From contig NZ_AULV01000018.1 in NCBI RefSeq assembly GCF_000422465.1, positions 113,922 through 177,921 on the forward strand: a stretch of 64,000 nucleotides of DNA, given 5' to 3'. Position numbers and translations under genes: made by a program. This DNA comes from Paenibacillus harenae DSM 16969 (GTDB taxonomy: Bacteria > Bacillota > Bacilli > Paenibacillales > Paenibacillaceae). Under the pieces are notes generated by a model that saw only the letters and a program-made list of their open reading frames with translations, had not been told where the DNA came from and made no database searches. Shown in pieces: positions 1 through 8,232 of the stretch (positions are counted from its first letter, which is position 1; each line of letters opens with the position of its first letter).

Positions 1-91
1 TGAAAAAAACGTAAATGTCGATTTGATGAAGTCCGTCCGCGCAAAAAATGAGGATTGGCGGCGGTAAACAAGAACGAAAGGCTGATCGCAT

Positions 92-757
92 ATGGAGACG
101 AAGAGGATCGCGGCGGAGCGCGCGGTGGAATATATCGAGGACGGGATGGTCGTCGGTTTAGGCACGGGCTCGACTGCCTACTGGGCTATCCAAAAAATAG
201 GCGCGCGCGTGAAGGAAGGCCTTCGGATCAAGGCGCTTGCCACTTCTATCGAATCGGAAGCGATGGCGGAGGCATTAGGGATTCCGATCATACCGTTTGC
301 CGAGCTTTCGGGACCTATCGATCTTACCATTGACGGCGCCGATGAAGTCGATTCCATCAGCAATTTAATTAAAGGCGGCGGCGGGGCGCTGCTGCGGGAG
401 AAAATCGTGGCGAAGGCGAGCGACCGGATGATCGTGATTGTGGATCAAAGCAAGCTGGTTACCCATCTGGGAGATTTCCCGCTGCCCGTCGAAGTTGTTC
501 CTTTCGGCAACGAGCTGACGGTCAGACACTTGATCGGCCTTGGCTGCGAGCCGGTGATTCGAATGAAAGGCGAGGAACGATTTCTGACGGACAACGGAAA
601 TTACATTGCGGATTGCGCATTCGGCAGGATCATGGAGCCGGGGCGGTTGGAGATGCAGCTGAACGGCATTCCGGGAGTCGTCGACAACGGACTATTCGTG
701 CAGATGGCGAGCAAAGTGATTGTCGGCTACGATAACGGCGAGGTCGGCGAACTATAA
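92..757 (+). CDS. rpiA: Ribose-5-phosphate isomerase A
   Basis: Interconverts ribose 5-phosphate and ribulose 5-phosphate in the non-oxidative pentose phosphate pathway; cytoplasmic. The 221-residue protein has the normal RpiA length. The phosphate-binding loop GLGTGSTAYW lies at residues 22-31, DGADEVD at 81-87 and KGGGGALLREK at 94-104, so the residues known as catalytic in the family (Asp81, Asp84, Lys94, Glu103) are all present at the expected numbers. The ATG at 92 has a modest GAAAGG ribosome site upstream. It stands alone, followed by its own terminator. RpiA supplies the link by which pentoses from the xylo-oligosaccharide locus further right could enter central metabolism, but the two are not adjacent and co-regulation is only a guess. 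Confidence 0.97.
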   Translation: METKRIAAERAVEYIEDGMVVGLGTGSTAYWAIQKIGARVKEGLRIKALATSIESEAMAEALGIPIIPFAELSGPIDLTIDGADEVDSISNLIKGGGGALLREKIVAKASDRMIVIVDQSKLVTHLGDFPLPVEVVPFGNELTVRHLIGLGCEPVIRMKGEERFLTDNGNYIADCAFGRIMEPGRLEMQLNGIPGVVDNGLFVQMASKVIVGYDNGEVGEL

Positions 758-806
758 TCGAATTGAATTCCGGATGGCTTGCATGGCAAGCGATTCGAGG
801 TTAATG

Positions 807-849
807 AAGCCCTTTGGCCACCCGCGGCCAAGGGGCTTCTGTTTGTTTT
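807..849 (+). terminator. Rho-independent terminator after rpiA
   Basis: A 13-bp stem (AAGCCCTTTGGCC with GGCCAAGGGGCTT, one G-T wobble) around a 6-base loop, followed by the T-rich tract CTGTTTGTTTT. It ends the rpiA transcript. The remaining bases up to the sigma-factor gene hold no gene I can support. Confidence 0.85.
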
Positions 850-1000
850 AAATCGCAACGGGCTGTTTCCTGATTTGGGAGTCGGACATACTGATAGGAG
901 CCCCGTGTGCAAGCTTATTAAAACGATTGCCCCCTATTTTTTTACCGAGTGAAAAATAATGGGCTGCTCAATTGTATTACTAGTGAAAGGGGGACATCAG

Positions 1001-1480
1001 GTGCACGATTCATATGAGCTCAATGAATCCGTTCGCAAAGCCGTGGTCAATTATTCCGACAGTCTGGTTAAGATCGCGTTCGCTTATCTCAAAAACGTTG
1101 CCGACGCGGAGGAAGCGGCGCAGGACGTGTTCCTCGCTTATCTCCAGAAATCCCCCGTCTTCGAGAGCGGCGAACACGAGAAAGCGTGGTTGATCCGAAC
1201 GACGATCAATAAATGCAAGAACATGCTGAAGACGGGCTGGTTTAAAAGCCGGAACCCGATACCGGATAATCTGTCTTACCTTCCGAAGGATGATTACATG
1301 GTCCTGCAGGCTGTATTGTCCTTGGACAAGAAATATCGTATCCCCATCCATCTGCATTATTACGAGGGCTATTCCTTGGAAGAAATAGCGGACATTCTCC
1401 ATGCCAAACCTGCAACCGTAGGGACTTGGCTTGCGCGCGGACGTAATCAGCTTAAAGCGGTTATAGGAGGTGATTTGTGA
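1001..1480 (+). CDS. ECF-type RNA polymerase sigma factor
   Basis: Redirects RNA polymerase to a small regulon, normally under control of the membrane anti-sigma factor encoded next. The 159-residue protein has the region 2 pattern (AFAYLKNVADAEEAAQDVF, about residues 27-45, and EKAWLIRTTINKCKN) and region 4 with a helix-turn-helix (YYEGYSLEEIADILHAKPAT then VGTWLARGRNQLK). I chose the GTG at 1001 because AAAGGGGG lies 7 bases before it; an in-frame ATG at 959 would add 14 residues but lacks a ribosome site. The stop overlaps the next gene by 4 bases, so the two are translationally coupled. The signal and regulon cannot be read from the sequence. Confidence 0.9.
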   Translation: MHDSYELNESVRKAVVNYSDSLVKIAFAYLKNVADAEEAAQDVFLAYLQKSPVFESGEHEKAWLIRTTINKCKNMLKTGWFKSRNPIPDNLSYLPKDDYMVLQAVLSLDKKYRIPIHLHYYEGYSLEEIADILHAKPATVGTWLARGRNQLKAVIGGDL

Positions 1481-2061
1481 AGATGAAAAAATCGGGTTAC
1501 AAATCGGCCGTTTCCAAATTGAAAACGAGCGAGGACTTTCAGGAACGCACGCTTGAGCGGTTAAATCTTGAAGGGAACAAACGAATCGATATCGATAAAC
1601 GAAGAGGAGAGATTTATATGAAAACAACGAATCCAACCGCTAAGAAAAGTAAGGCAGTGATCTGGACGGCGGGGATTGCGGCAAGCGCGGTACTGGCCTT
1701 GGGGATCTATGCGGTTAATCAAACCGGCAGCGGCACTGCCAATGATCCGGCTGTAAACAACCCGGGCAGCGGCATCGTAGAAAACAATGGCCCTGGAGCG
1801 GGCACGACGGCGAAGCGCCAGGTCAATATCGAAGGCGTAATTGAAGAAGTAGGCGCTGACGGCCAAAGCTTCCGGATCGGCGAGCTGTGGGTGGAGGTAA
1901 ATGAAAATACGACTTACGGCATTACGGGCGACACGGCTCCGGATCAATCTGAGCAGCTGGTCAGCAAAGAGTTCAAAGTAGGTAACACGGTGTCCGGCTT
2001 CACCACGGGAGACGTTGCGAGCGGGAAAGTAACGGCCGACGTGATCTATAATAATTTTTAA
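1477..2061 (+). CDS. Putative anti-sigma factor, single-pass membrane protein
   Basis: Probably binds and holds the sigma factor encoded just upstream at the membrane. Start is the GTG at 1477, with AGGAGGTGA 5-6 bases before it, overlapping the sigma stop by 4 bases. The 194-residue product has a charged N-terminal region (about 1-55), one hydrophobic segment (AVIWTAGIAASAVLALGIYA, about 60-79), a Gly/Asn/Pro-rich linker, and a C-terminal outside domain (about 113-194) starting QVNIEGVIEEVGADGQSF, which resembles small beta-rich DUF5666-like domains. No zinc-binding HxxxCxxC motif is present, so it is not a typical ZAS-type anti-sigma factor. The role rests on gene order and topology. Confidence 0.7.
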   Translation: MKMKKSGYKSAVSKLKTSEDFQERTLERLNLEGNKRIDIDKRRGEIYMKTTNPTAKKSKAVIWTAGIAASAVLALGIYAVNQTGSGTANDPAVNNPGSGIVENNGPGAGTTAKRQVNIEGVIEEVGADGQSFRIGELWVEVNENTTYGITGDTAPDQSEQLVSKEFKVGNTVSGFTTGDVASGKVTADVIYNNF

Positions 2062-2077
2062 GGTCCGCTGACAGAAT

Positions 2078-2108
2078 AAACGCATCCTTATACGGATGCG
2101 TTTTTTTG
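2078..2108 (+). terminator. Terminator of the sigma/anti-sigma operon
   Basis: AAACGCATCC and GGATGCGTTT pair into a 10-bp stem around a short TTATAC loop, followed directly by a run of Ts. Confidence 0.92.
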
Positions 2109-2218
2109 TTGATCGAGGCCCAATTTTCGTTACATTTGAGAACGTTACCGTACAGTTATTTTACATCGATTCGAATCTCTTGTAGTATGACTATGATTTG
2201 ATAATAACGGATTTCGAA

Positions 2219-2423
2219 CTATATAAGTTGAACAAAAGAAATAATAGCGCGGAGCGGAGAGAGCAAATCGTTCTGGAGAAACGAAGTGGTCGCTTTTTGC
2301 AGTCCAAATGGGTACCCTAACAGGGTACCTATTCAAACCATTTGGCTGCAACAGCGATCGTAAGAATGATTTACTCTCGCAGCGATAGCAGCTTATGCAA
2401 ATCATTTTGTTCAACTTATATAG
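2219..2423. repeat. Palindromic MITE-like element, copy 1 (205 bp)
   Basis: The ends are perfect 19-bp inverted repeats, CTATATAAGTTGAACAAAA on the left and its complement on the right. The two arms resemble each other over their whole length as inverted copies, and the centre is a tight hairpin (GGTACCC, loop TAACA, GGGTACC) flanked by CCAAATGG/CCATTTGG and TTGCAG/CTGCAA. Transcribed from either strand it would fold into one long rod. TA dinucleotides flank a TAAG...CTTA core, consistent with a TA target duplication. No open reading frame of note lies inside, so it would be non-autonomous. A second copy lies at 40059-40254. It sits between the sigma operon and an AraC-family remnant. Confidence 0.85.
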
Positions 2424-2479
2424 CAATCGATGGCGGGGAAATAATCCGCCAAGCGGGAAGACGTTACGGATGAACCTCT

Positions 2480-2704
2480 ATGAACTATGAAGAACGACGG
2501 CCGGTCGAGTTGGCTTCGCACATCAAATGCATCTGGCAATTAAACCGGACATACCGCGCGAATGAGGTGGGAGAAGTATTGTGGCCCGACGGCTGCCAGG
2601 AGCTTATTTTCCATTACGGGTCCGCATATTCGTTGCAGGGCCGGCCGCTTCCCCGCTTTTTTTATCGGCATGCTGGTGCCTTTTTATTCACAGAGGATTA
2701 TTAA
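2480..2704 (+). pseudogene. Remnant of an AraC-family regulator (N-terminal part only)
   Basis: The 74 residues contain ELASHIKCIWQLN and VLWPDGCQELIFHYGS, the pattern of the N-terminal ligand domain (DUF6597-like) of some AraC-family regulators, which are normally 260-300 residues long. The reading frame stops at 2704, and nothing downstream in the other frames restores the domain or the missing AraC helix-turn-helix. It begins 57 bases after the palindromic element, so insertion or deletion linked to that element may have broken it. No clear ribosome site precedes the ATG. Probably not functional. Confidence 0.6.
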
Positions 2705-2861
2705 CTATTCGATATGCGTACATACCTTCCTTTTTCTGGAGCTTTACTGCCGCAATAGAGGAAGGAGATAATACAGAGAGAAAGCGAAGCGGGTGAAGGA
2801 TTCGGATTGGTAAAGAACGAGCGGTCACCTGAGAAGTTGTATCCGTTTTCGAACATAGCTG

Positions 2862-2929
2862 GATTAGAGGTTACGATTGTTTAGATTAGGGCATATACGC
2901 GAATTTGTCTCTTTTGCTACGATTATAAT
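2862..2929 (+). promoter_or_regulatory. Promoter of the locus 1 binding-protein gene with direct-repeat box
   Basis: A perfect -10 TATAAT lies at 2924-2929, but the base positions for -35 (2901-2906, GAATTT) match poorly, as expected for an activator-dependent promoter. Upstream, GATTAG occurs at 2862 and again at 2884 in similar surroundings, 22 bases apart (two DNA turns). This is the usual spacing for AraC-type regulators, so the regulator encoded at 4739-6340 is a plausible binder. The site is inferred from pattern only. Confidence 0.5.
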
Positions 2930-2963
2930 GTACACAGCAACGACATGAGAGAGGGGAATCGCT

Positions 2964-4649
2964 TTGAAAAGAAATAAATGGATCGCATTAGCGCTCGCAG
3001 TTATGTTGACTACGGTAGTCGGATGCTCTTCCGGAAATGGCAGCTCTAACGACGGAAACGTTTCCAATGTTCCCGGCGAGGGTGCGAAATCCGTACAAAA
3101 CGCCGACGGAAAATTCGAACCGCCGATTACGATCACGACCGCCCGTCCGGTTGGCGGGGATTATACTTTCATCAATGGTGAAGATATCAACAATAATGTT
3201 CACAATAAATGGGCGAAGGACAAGCTGGGCATCGAAATCAAGGATCTGTGGAACACGACCGATAATGCCGCTTATCATACGAAGCTGAGACTTTCGCTGA
3301 CGACGCAGGATCAGCTGCCGGACGTGTTCATCGTACAGGATCCGAACTTGATTGCCGACCTCATTCAGTCGGGCAAGGTGAAGGATATCTCGAAAGATTT
3401 CGAGGAATATGCCAGCGGCCGGATCAAGAAGATTTATGACGATAACAGCGCTTCCTTAAATCAAGTGAAGGATGGCGAACAGCTTCTCGGTCTTCCGATC
3501 TTCGCGGCCGGCGACGGAACGAATCCGGTCTTATGGGTTCGTCAGGACTGGCTCGATAAGCTGAATTTGCAAGCCCCCGCGACGATTGATGAATTTGAGA
3601 AGGTCATGGACGCGTTCACGAATCAAGATCCGGACGGCAACGGAGAAAAAGATACGTTCGGCTTCAGCTTGTCCGGCCGTAACGGATACGCCAACTGGAT
3701 GTCCGACGCGAGCTTCGTCTTCGGCGCCTATACCGGCAAATTCATACCGGGCACCTGGCAGCAAGGCGACGACGGCAGCTTGAAATACGGCTCCGTGCAG
3801 CCCGAGATCAAGAACGGCCTCGGCAAGCTGCAAGAATGGTACAAGAAGGGCTACCTGGATCCGGAACTGGCAGCCATCGACGAAGTGAAAGCGACGGAAA
3901 GCTTCATTCAAGGGAAGTCGGGCATGATCGCCGCTCCGTTCTGGGCGTATGGCTGGCCGCTCGGAGACGTAAAGGGAACGAATCCGGATGCGAAGCTTGA
4001 AGCATATACGCTTCCGACCGGAACGGACGGCAAGTCGGCCCGTTATACGGGTTACGTCAATGAAGGCAAAGTCATGATGTTCAATAAAGATTTCAAGCAT
4101 ATGGATGCTTTCTTCTACTATATGGACAAAATATACGACAATCCATTCGAAACCGGCGAATTCAAGGACGGATTTTTTGAAGGCTACGATTACGCGATCG
4201 TGGACGGCAAGCCGGAGTACGATTCGAAGAAGTTCCCTACCCCGCTCGAAGCGGCGGCCTCGTCGAGCAAATACAACTTGTTCTGGAACGTGCCTGCGAT
4301 TCCTTTCGCAGGATCCGCCAACTACGACTACATGTTCAACGGCGGCGAGCCGACAACAAGAGCGCATAGAGAAATAATGACTCAAGATCCGGAGATGGTG
4401 CGCGCCGGCGCGCTCAACTACCAGATGACGGGCATTAACGCGCCGACCGAGTTTTTGGGAGCGCCAACCGAAACGATGAGAAGCAATGGCGATAATCTCA
4501 AGACGATGGAGCTGGAGACGTTCGCCAAAATCATTTACGGAAACGAGCCGCTTGATCAATTCGATACCTTCGTAGCGGATTGGAAGAGCAAGGGCGGCGA
4601 CAAAATCGAGCAAGAAGTCAATGAATGGTATAAGAGCGTTAATCCGTAA
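2964..4649 (+). CDS. Extracellular solute-binding lipoprotein (LplA/YtcQ type)
   Basis: Captures an oligosaccharide outside the cell and delivers it to a two-permease ABC importer. The 561-residue protein starts at a TTG (2964) 7 bases after GAGGGG. A lipoprotein signal peptide ends with the lipobox VVGC, so the mature protein is anchored by Cys21. The rest is a large family 1 binding protein with motifs usual for this family, such as LWVRQDWLDKL and DPDGNGEKDTFGF. Its likely permeases are at 8233-10087, separated from it by the divergent regulator and kinase genes, so it is transcribed on its own. The nearby GH50-like enzyme suggests a galactan- or agar-type substrate, which is uncertain. 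Confidence 0.9.
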   Translation: MKRNKWIALALAVMLTTVVGCSSGNGSSNDGNVSNVPGEGAKSVQNADGKFEPPITITTARPVGGDYTFINGEDINNNVHNKWAKDKLGIEIKDLWNTTDNAAYHTKLRLSLTTQDQLPDVFIVQDPNLIADLIQSGKVKDISKDFEEYASGRIKKIYDDNSASLNQVKDGEQLLGLPIFAAGDGTNPVLWVRQDWLDKLNLQAPATIDEFEKVMDAFTNQDPDGNGEKDTFGFSLSGRNGYANWMSDASFVFGAYTGKFIPGTWQQGDDGSLKYGSVQPEIKNGLGKLQEWYKKGYLDPELAAIDEVKATESFIQGKSGMIAAPFWAYGWPLGDVKGTNPDAKLEAYTLPTGTDGKSARYTGYVNEGKVMMFNKDFKHMDAFFYYMDKIYDNPFETGEFKDGFFEGYDYAIVDGKPEYDSKKFPTPLEAAASSSKYNLFWNVPAIPFAGSANYDYMFNGGEPTTRAHREIMTQDPEMVRAGALNYQMTGINAPTEFLGAPTETMRSNGDNLKTMELETFAKIIYGNEPLDQFDTFVADWKSKGGDKIEQEVNEWYKSVNP

Positions 4650-4657
4650 AGACGATA

Positions 4658-4703
4658 AAGGGGCTGCGCCGGGCATGTTGATTGCCCGGGCGCAGCCCTT
4701 TTT
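4658..4703. terminator. Bidirectional terminator between convergent genes
   Basis: GGGCTGCGCCGGGCA pairs with TGCCCGGGCGCAGCCC (one bulged base). AAAGG precedes it and CCTTTTT follows, so a U tract forms on both strands. It serves the binding-protein gene on the plus strand and the regulator gene at 4739 on the minus strand. Confidence 0.9.
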
Positions 4704-4738
4704 GCTTACCGTGCCGGAAGTTAGAAGTTTTCTCATCG

Positions 4739-6340
4739 TTATCGATTGCGAAAGCTCTGGGGCGTAAGCTGGTAGCACTCTTTGAAGATATGGATAAAGT
4801 ACTGCGTCTTTCTATAGCCGACTTCCTTGGCGATATCGGAGACCTTCTTGTTCGTCGTCATCAGCAGCTCGGCCGCCTTTTCCATCCGTATCCGCGATAT
4901 ATAGGCGGACAGGCTTTCGCCGGTTTCTTTCTTATATAAGCGGGACAGATAGACAGGGTGCAGGTATACATGCTCGCTAACGCGGGTAAGAGAGACATCC
5001 TCATGAAGATGACGCCCGATATACTCGTGTATTTGCCGGATGATGTGGCTCCTGTTCGGCGTCGCTTCCTGCAGTGAGCGCTTGAACTGCTCAATGAGCG
5101 ACAGCGCCCATTCCCTGATCGTATCGATCGATTTGAAATAATACGATTCGGGCTGCAAGGCAGGATGGCCGACCAGATCGGCAAACGAATCGCCTTGCTT
5201 GTGCGCGATGTAAGAGAAGCTGCTGAACAAATAATAAACGGCTTCCATGAGATGCTGCTGCGAGCGATATAGGGGGCTGTTCAATTCATCCAGAATAAGC
5301 TCCAGCTTGTCGGTTACTTCCTCCCAGCGTCCGGTCTCCATCAGCTGCTGAAAGGTAGGCGATTGATGGAGCTGCGTAAGCGGCTTCAGCTCCGGATCGG
5401 CAGCGTCTTCGTCAAGCGAGTGAATGACGCCGCTCCGCGTTCCGATTAATCGGCCGAAGGCGTTAAGCGCCTGCAAGTATTGACGATGAAGCTCGTGCCG
5501 ATAGGTAAAGGAGCCTGTGATCAGGATAGAGACCGGCCGCTTCAAATAATGTTGAACGAGCTGCTGCAGTTCGGACATGCGGAGATGAAGCTGCTTCGGC
5601 TCGCCGAACAACCGGACCGGCAGAAGAATATTGACAAACCGATAAGAATCCTTGCATGACCAGAGGGAAGGAATTTCGTTTATTTGATTGAAAAAGATCT
5701 CCTCCGCCATATTCAGCAGCCCGTAGCTGAACAGCTCGAAATCCTCGCGCCGCGCTTCTTCCGTTCCCGTCTCAATGCGAATCAAGGCAAGCACGCATTT
5801 CTCATCCGGCCCAAGCGGCAGCTTGAGCGCATGAAGATGCCGCTGCAGCTCAGCCGGGCTGTATTTTTTGCCGAGCAGCAGATCCAGCATCAAATGCTCC
5901 CGCATTCGGGTAATGCCGAGCTTCAGCATATCGCTGGCAGCAGATAAGTTATCGCTTTGTCTCTTCTCCTCGTCGATAACGGCGATTACCTTCCGCAGGC
6001 AAGCGACGACTTCCGCCTCGGTAACAGGCTTGAGCAAATAATCGGCCGCGCCTTGCTGGAGCGCCTTCCGGGCGTACTCGAATTCGGAATAGCCGGATAG
6101 CAGCACCACCTTCGTTCCTTGATATTCATGCCGAAGCGCTGCGAGCAGCTCGAGTCCGCTTGTCTCCGGCATTTGGATATCGGTTACGACGATTTGCGGC
6201 AGGGTCCGTTCGGCGATTTCAAGCGCCTCCTCGGCGGAATTAGCCCGGTAAACCGTCATAACGCCAATGCTTGCCCAAGGGATTTGTTCTTCTAAAAAAT
6301 CGAGCACATAATCCTCGTCATCCACTAATAAGACGTTCAT
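4739..6340 (-). CDS. Response regulator, YesN type (receiver plus AraC HTH)
   Basis: Activates transport and hydrolase genes when phosphorylated by the partner kinase at 6340-8076. The 533-residue protein has an N-terminal receiver (VLLVDDE at 3-9, phospho-acceptor Asp54 in VVTDIQMP, conserved Lys in DYLLKP), a long middle region without recognisable motifs, and a C-terminal AraC double helix-turn-helix (DVSLTRVSEHVYLHPVYLSR and KVSDIAKEVGYRKTQYFIHI). I start it at the ATG at 6340, with AGGGGGAAG before it; an upstream in-frame start at 6403 would put 21 unrelated residues ahead of the receiver. It overlaps the kinase stop by one base (TGATG), so the kinase comes first in the operon. Confidence 0.93.
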   Translation of the reverse strand: MNVLLVDDEDYVLDFLEEQIPWASIGVMTVYRANSAEEALEIAERTLPQIVVTDIQMPETSGLELLAALRHEYQGTKVVLLSGYSEFEYARKALQQGAADYLLKPVTEAEVVACLRKVIAVIDEEKRQSDNLSAASDMLKLGITRMREHLMLDLLLGKKYSPAELQRHLHALKLPLGPDEKCVLALIRIETGTEEARREDFELFSYGLLNMAEEIFFNQINEIPSLWSCKDSYRFVNILLPVRLFGEPKQLHLRMSELQQLVQHYLKRPVSILITGSFTYRHELHRQYLQALNAFGRLIGTRSGVIHSLDEDAADPELKPLTQLHQSPTFQQLMETGRWEEVTDKLELILDELNSPLYRSQQHLMEAVYYLFSSFSYIAHKQGDSFADLVGHPALQPESYYFKSIDTIREWALSLIEQFKRSLQEATPNRSHIIRQIHEYIGRHLHEDVSLTRVSEHVYLHPVYLSRLYKKETGESLSAYISRIRMEKAAELLMTTNKKVSDIAKEVGYRKTQYFIHIFKECYQLTPQSFRNR

Positions 6341-8076
6341 CAGTCTTCCCCCTGCTCTCTTCGCGATAGTTGAAGATGAAGCGTTACCCGCAAGCCTCCC
6401 CATTCATTGGAAGAGAAGGACAAGCCGGAATGGCTGCCATACCGGTTGATTAACCGCTTGTGAACATTGCTTAGTCCGCAGCCCATTTCGCCGTCGGCTT
6501 GGCTGCTGCCGTGAATGCTGTCGATCAGCGACTGAAGCTTCTGTCCGGATAATCCGTTGCCGTCGTCATCGACGTGAATCAGATACTGATCGCCGCGCGC
6601 GATGCCTTGAATATGAACCTTGCCTGCCGTCCTTTTTTGCTCGATGCCATGCACGATCGCATTCTCCACGATCGGCTGCAGCAGCAGCGTGGGTACCGTA
6701 AGGCCGAGCAAAGCGGACGGCATATCGATTTCGTAAGCCAATCGCTTGTTTCGCAGCGACTGTACCTCCAAATAGCTTTCGATGAGTCGGAGTTCATCCT
6801 CGAGCGTCGTATTCGCTCCGGCCTTGCGTGTGATATAACGATAGAATTCGGCTAAATTTTTGGCCATGGAAACGACGGCCGCAGGTGATTTATTGGCCAT
6901 GCTTACGATATAGAATAAGCAGTTATACAAAAAATGCGGATTGATCTGAGACTGCAAATGCTTATATTCCGCTTCCCGCGTCCTCACTTTTTCCTCATAC
7001 ACGTTCTCGATCAGCGACTGGATGCGAGAAGCCATTTCATTGAACCGCCCGAACAAATAGTCGAATTCATTGTTCGTCCTTACGGTCGCCCTGCTGGCGT
7101 AGTCTCCCGAGCCGAGCGCTTCGAGCTTTCGCACCAAGTAGCCGAACGGTTTGCGGAAATGGCTGTAAAACAAATAAGAGATCATAATACCGGCTATGGC
7201 GAGAAAGACTAGGCTTCCATTGACAAGCCAATTCACCTTTTGCAGCGGACCGAGAAACTCGTCCAATTGAATGTAGCTGACCAGCGTCCCGCCGAGCGAA
7301 GGACTGAAAATCGATTGAATCAGGTATTGCTCGCCGTCCGCCCGCATAACGGAAAGCTTCGGATGGGCGATTGCCGTACCGTCGAATTCACCCTCTGATG
7401 CCAAGTTCCTCGCGAGCTCCAAGTCTGCGGCATTGCTCCGAATGATGTCAGCCCCCGGAAAATAAAAAAACGACGTACCGTTGCCGGATGCGTCAAGTCC
7501 TGCGAGCACGGAGATCAAATAATCGTCGGATATCGCCGTCTCTACGACCGACACGATGTTGGTTAGATCGGGCGCCGCTATCGCCGGAAAGGAAAACAAC
7601 AGGCGGAAGGAGAGCTTGCCCTCGTCATTGTCTACAATCCACCGGTTCATCGGCTTGTTGACAAGCTCCTCGTACCGGTAAGGAACGGTTCCCTCCGCCG
7701 TTATCGATTCCCCGATGGACGGCCAGTGCACCGTCAATTCCGAAATAAGGGGCTCGGCTTGACTTTGCAGCATCAGTTTCTCTTCGATCGTTTTGCGCAT
7801 AAATAAATGGTTTAGATATTCGGAAAAATTCGCCGAGCTGGCATAACTTTTAATCGTGGAATCGTTGACCAGCATGAGCGTTTGCGTTTCGAGCTGCCGG
7901 AGCGACTGCTCCAGCTGCCGCATCGTGAATTCGAGCTGCTTGGACGCCGATTCTTCGAGCGTATGCTTGACAACGCCTTTGCTCGCTTCGTTGGCATAGG
8001 CGAACAATAGGGTTGCGGGAATGAGCAGCAGCGCCAGCATGGTGAGCAGCTTCTGAAATATTATATATTTTATCAC
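6340..8076 (-). CDS. Sensor histidine kinase, YesM type
   Basis: Senses an extracellular signal, probably a sugar or its loaded binding protein, and phosphorylates the regulator at 4739-6340. The roughly 578-residue protein has a first membrane segment near the N-terminus (LLTMLALLLIPATLLFAYA), an outside sensor region of about 250 residues, a second membrane segment (NGSLVFLAIAGIMISYLFY), a HAMP linker, the phospho-acceptor histidine in QINPHFLYNCLF, and the ATPase domain (VENAIVHGIE, DDDGNGLS). I prefer the GTG at 8076, which has AGGCGG 8 bases before it; a GTG at 8085 would overlap that site. The operon promoter lies in the gap shared with the divergent permease genes. Confidence 0.92.
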   Translation of the reverse strand: MIKYIIFQKLLTMLALLLIPATLLFAYANEASKGVVKHTLEESASKQLEFTMRQLEQSLRQLETQTLMLVNDSTIKSYASSANFSEYLNHLFMRKTIEEKLMLQSQAEPLISELTVHWPSIGESITAEGTVPYRYEELVNKPMNRWIVDNDEGKLSFRLLFSFPAIAAPDLTNIVSVVETAISDDYLISVLAGLDASGNGTSFFYFPGADIIRSNAADLELARNLASEGEFDGTAIAHPKLSVMRADGEQYLIQSIFSPSLGGTLVSYIQLDEFLGPLQKVNWLVNGSLVFLAIAGIMISYLFYSHFRKPFGYLVRKLEALGSGDYASRATVRTNNEFDYLFGRFNEMASRIQSLIENVYEEKVRTREAEYKHLQSQINPHFLYNCLFYIVSMANKSPAAVVSMAKNLAEFYRYITRKAGANTTLEDELRLIESYLEVQSLRNKRLAYEIDMPSALLGLTVPTLLLQPIVENAIVHGIEQKRTAGKVHIQGIARGDQYLIHVDDDGNGLSGQKLQSLIDSIHGSSQADGEMGCGLSNVHKRLINRYGSHSGLSFSSNEWGGLRVTLHLQLSRREQGED

Positions 8077-8151
8077 GAAGGACACCGCCTAATTCGGATT
8101 TAACCAAAGAGGTTATGAGAGGGGTTATAGATGTTAAGACCTTATCATAGG

Positions 8152-8176
8152 TGGGCTCTCAGCCCATTGTTATAAT
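8152..8176 (+). promoter_or_regulatory. Promoter of the locus 1 permease operon, with inverted repeat
   Basis: A perfect TATAAT lies at 8171-8176, about 57 bases before the first permease gene, with no good -35. The inverted repeat TGGGCT-CTC-AGCCCA (8152-8166) occupies the space just before the -10, where a bound protein would block or shape polymerase entry. The divergent kinase gene starts at 8076, so this 156-base gap holds control sites for both directions. Confidence 0.5.
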
Positions 8177-8232
8177 AGTAGCAGAAGTAGATGGATGCGT
8201 AATAATGGGAAATTCAGAGAGGGGAAATACGA

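Noticed and set aside
1010..1636. Minus-strand open frame opposite the sigma-factor gene
   Set aside because: The sigma factor has clear region 2 and 4 motifs and a strong ribosome site; the opposite frame has neither.
2581..2796. Other frames continuing the AraC-family remnant
   Set aside because: I looked for a frameshifted continuation of the regulator downstream of 2704, but the other frames give Phe/Ser-rich sequence with no AraC features.
3531..4778. Long minus-strand open frame opposite the locus 1 binding-protein gene
   Set aside because: The plus strand has a convincing lipoprotein gene with signal peptide; the opposite frame gives an Arg/His/Val-rich product with no family features.
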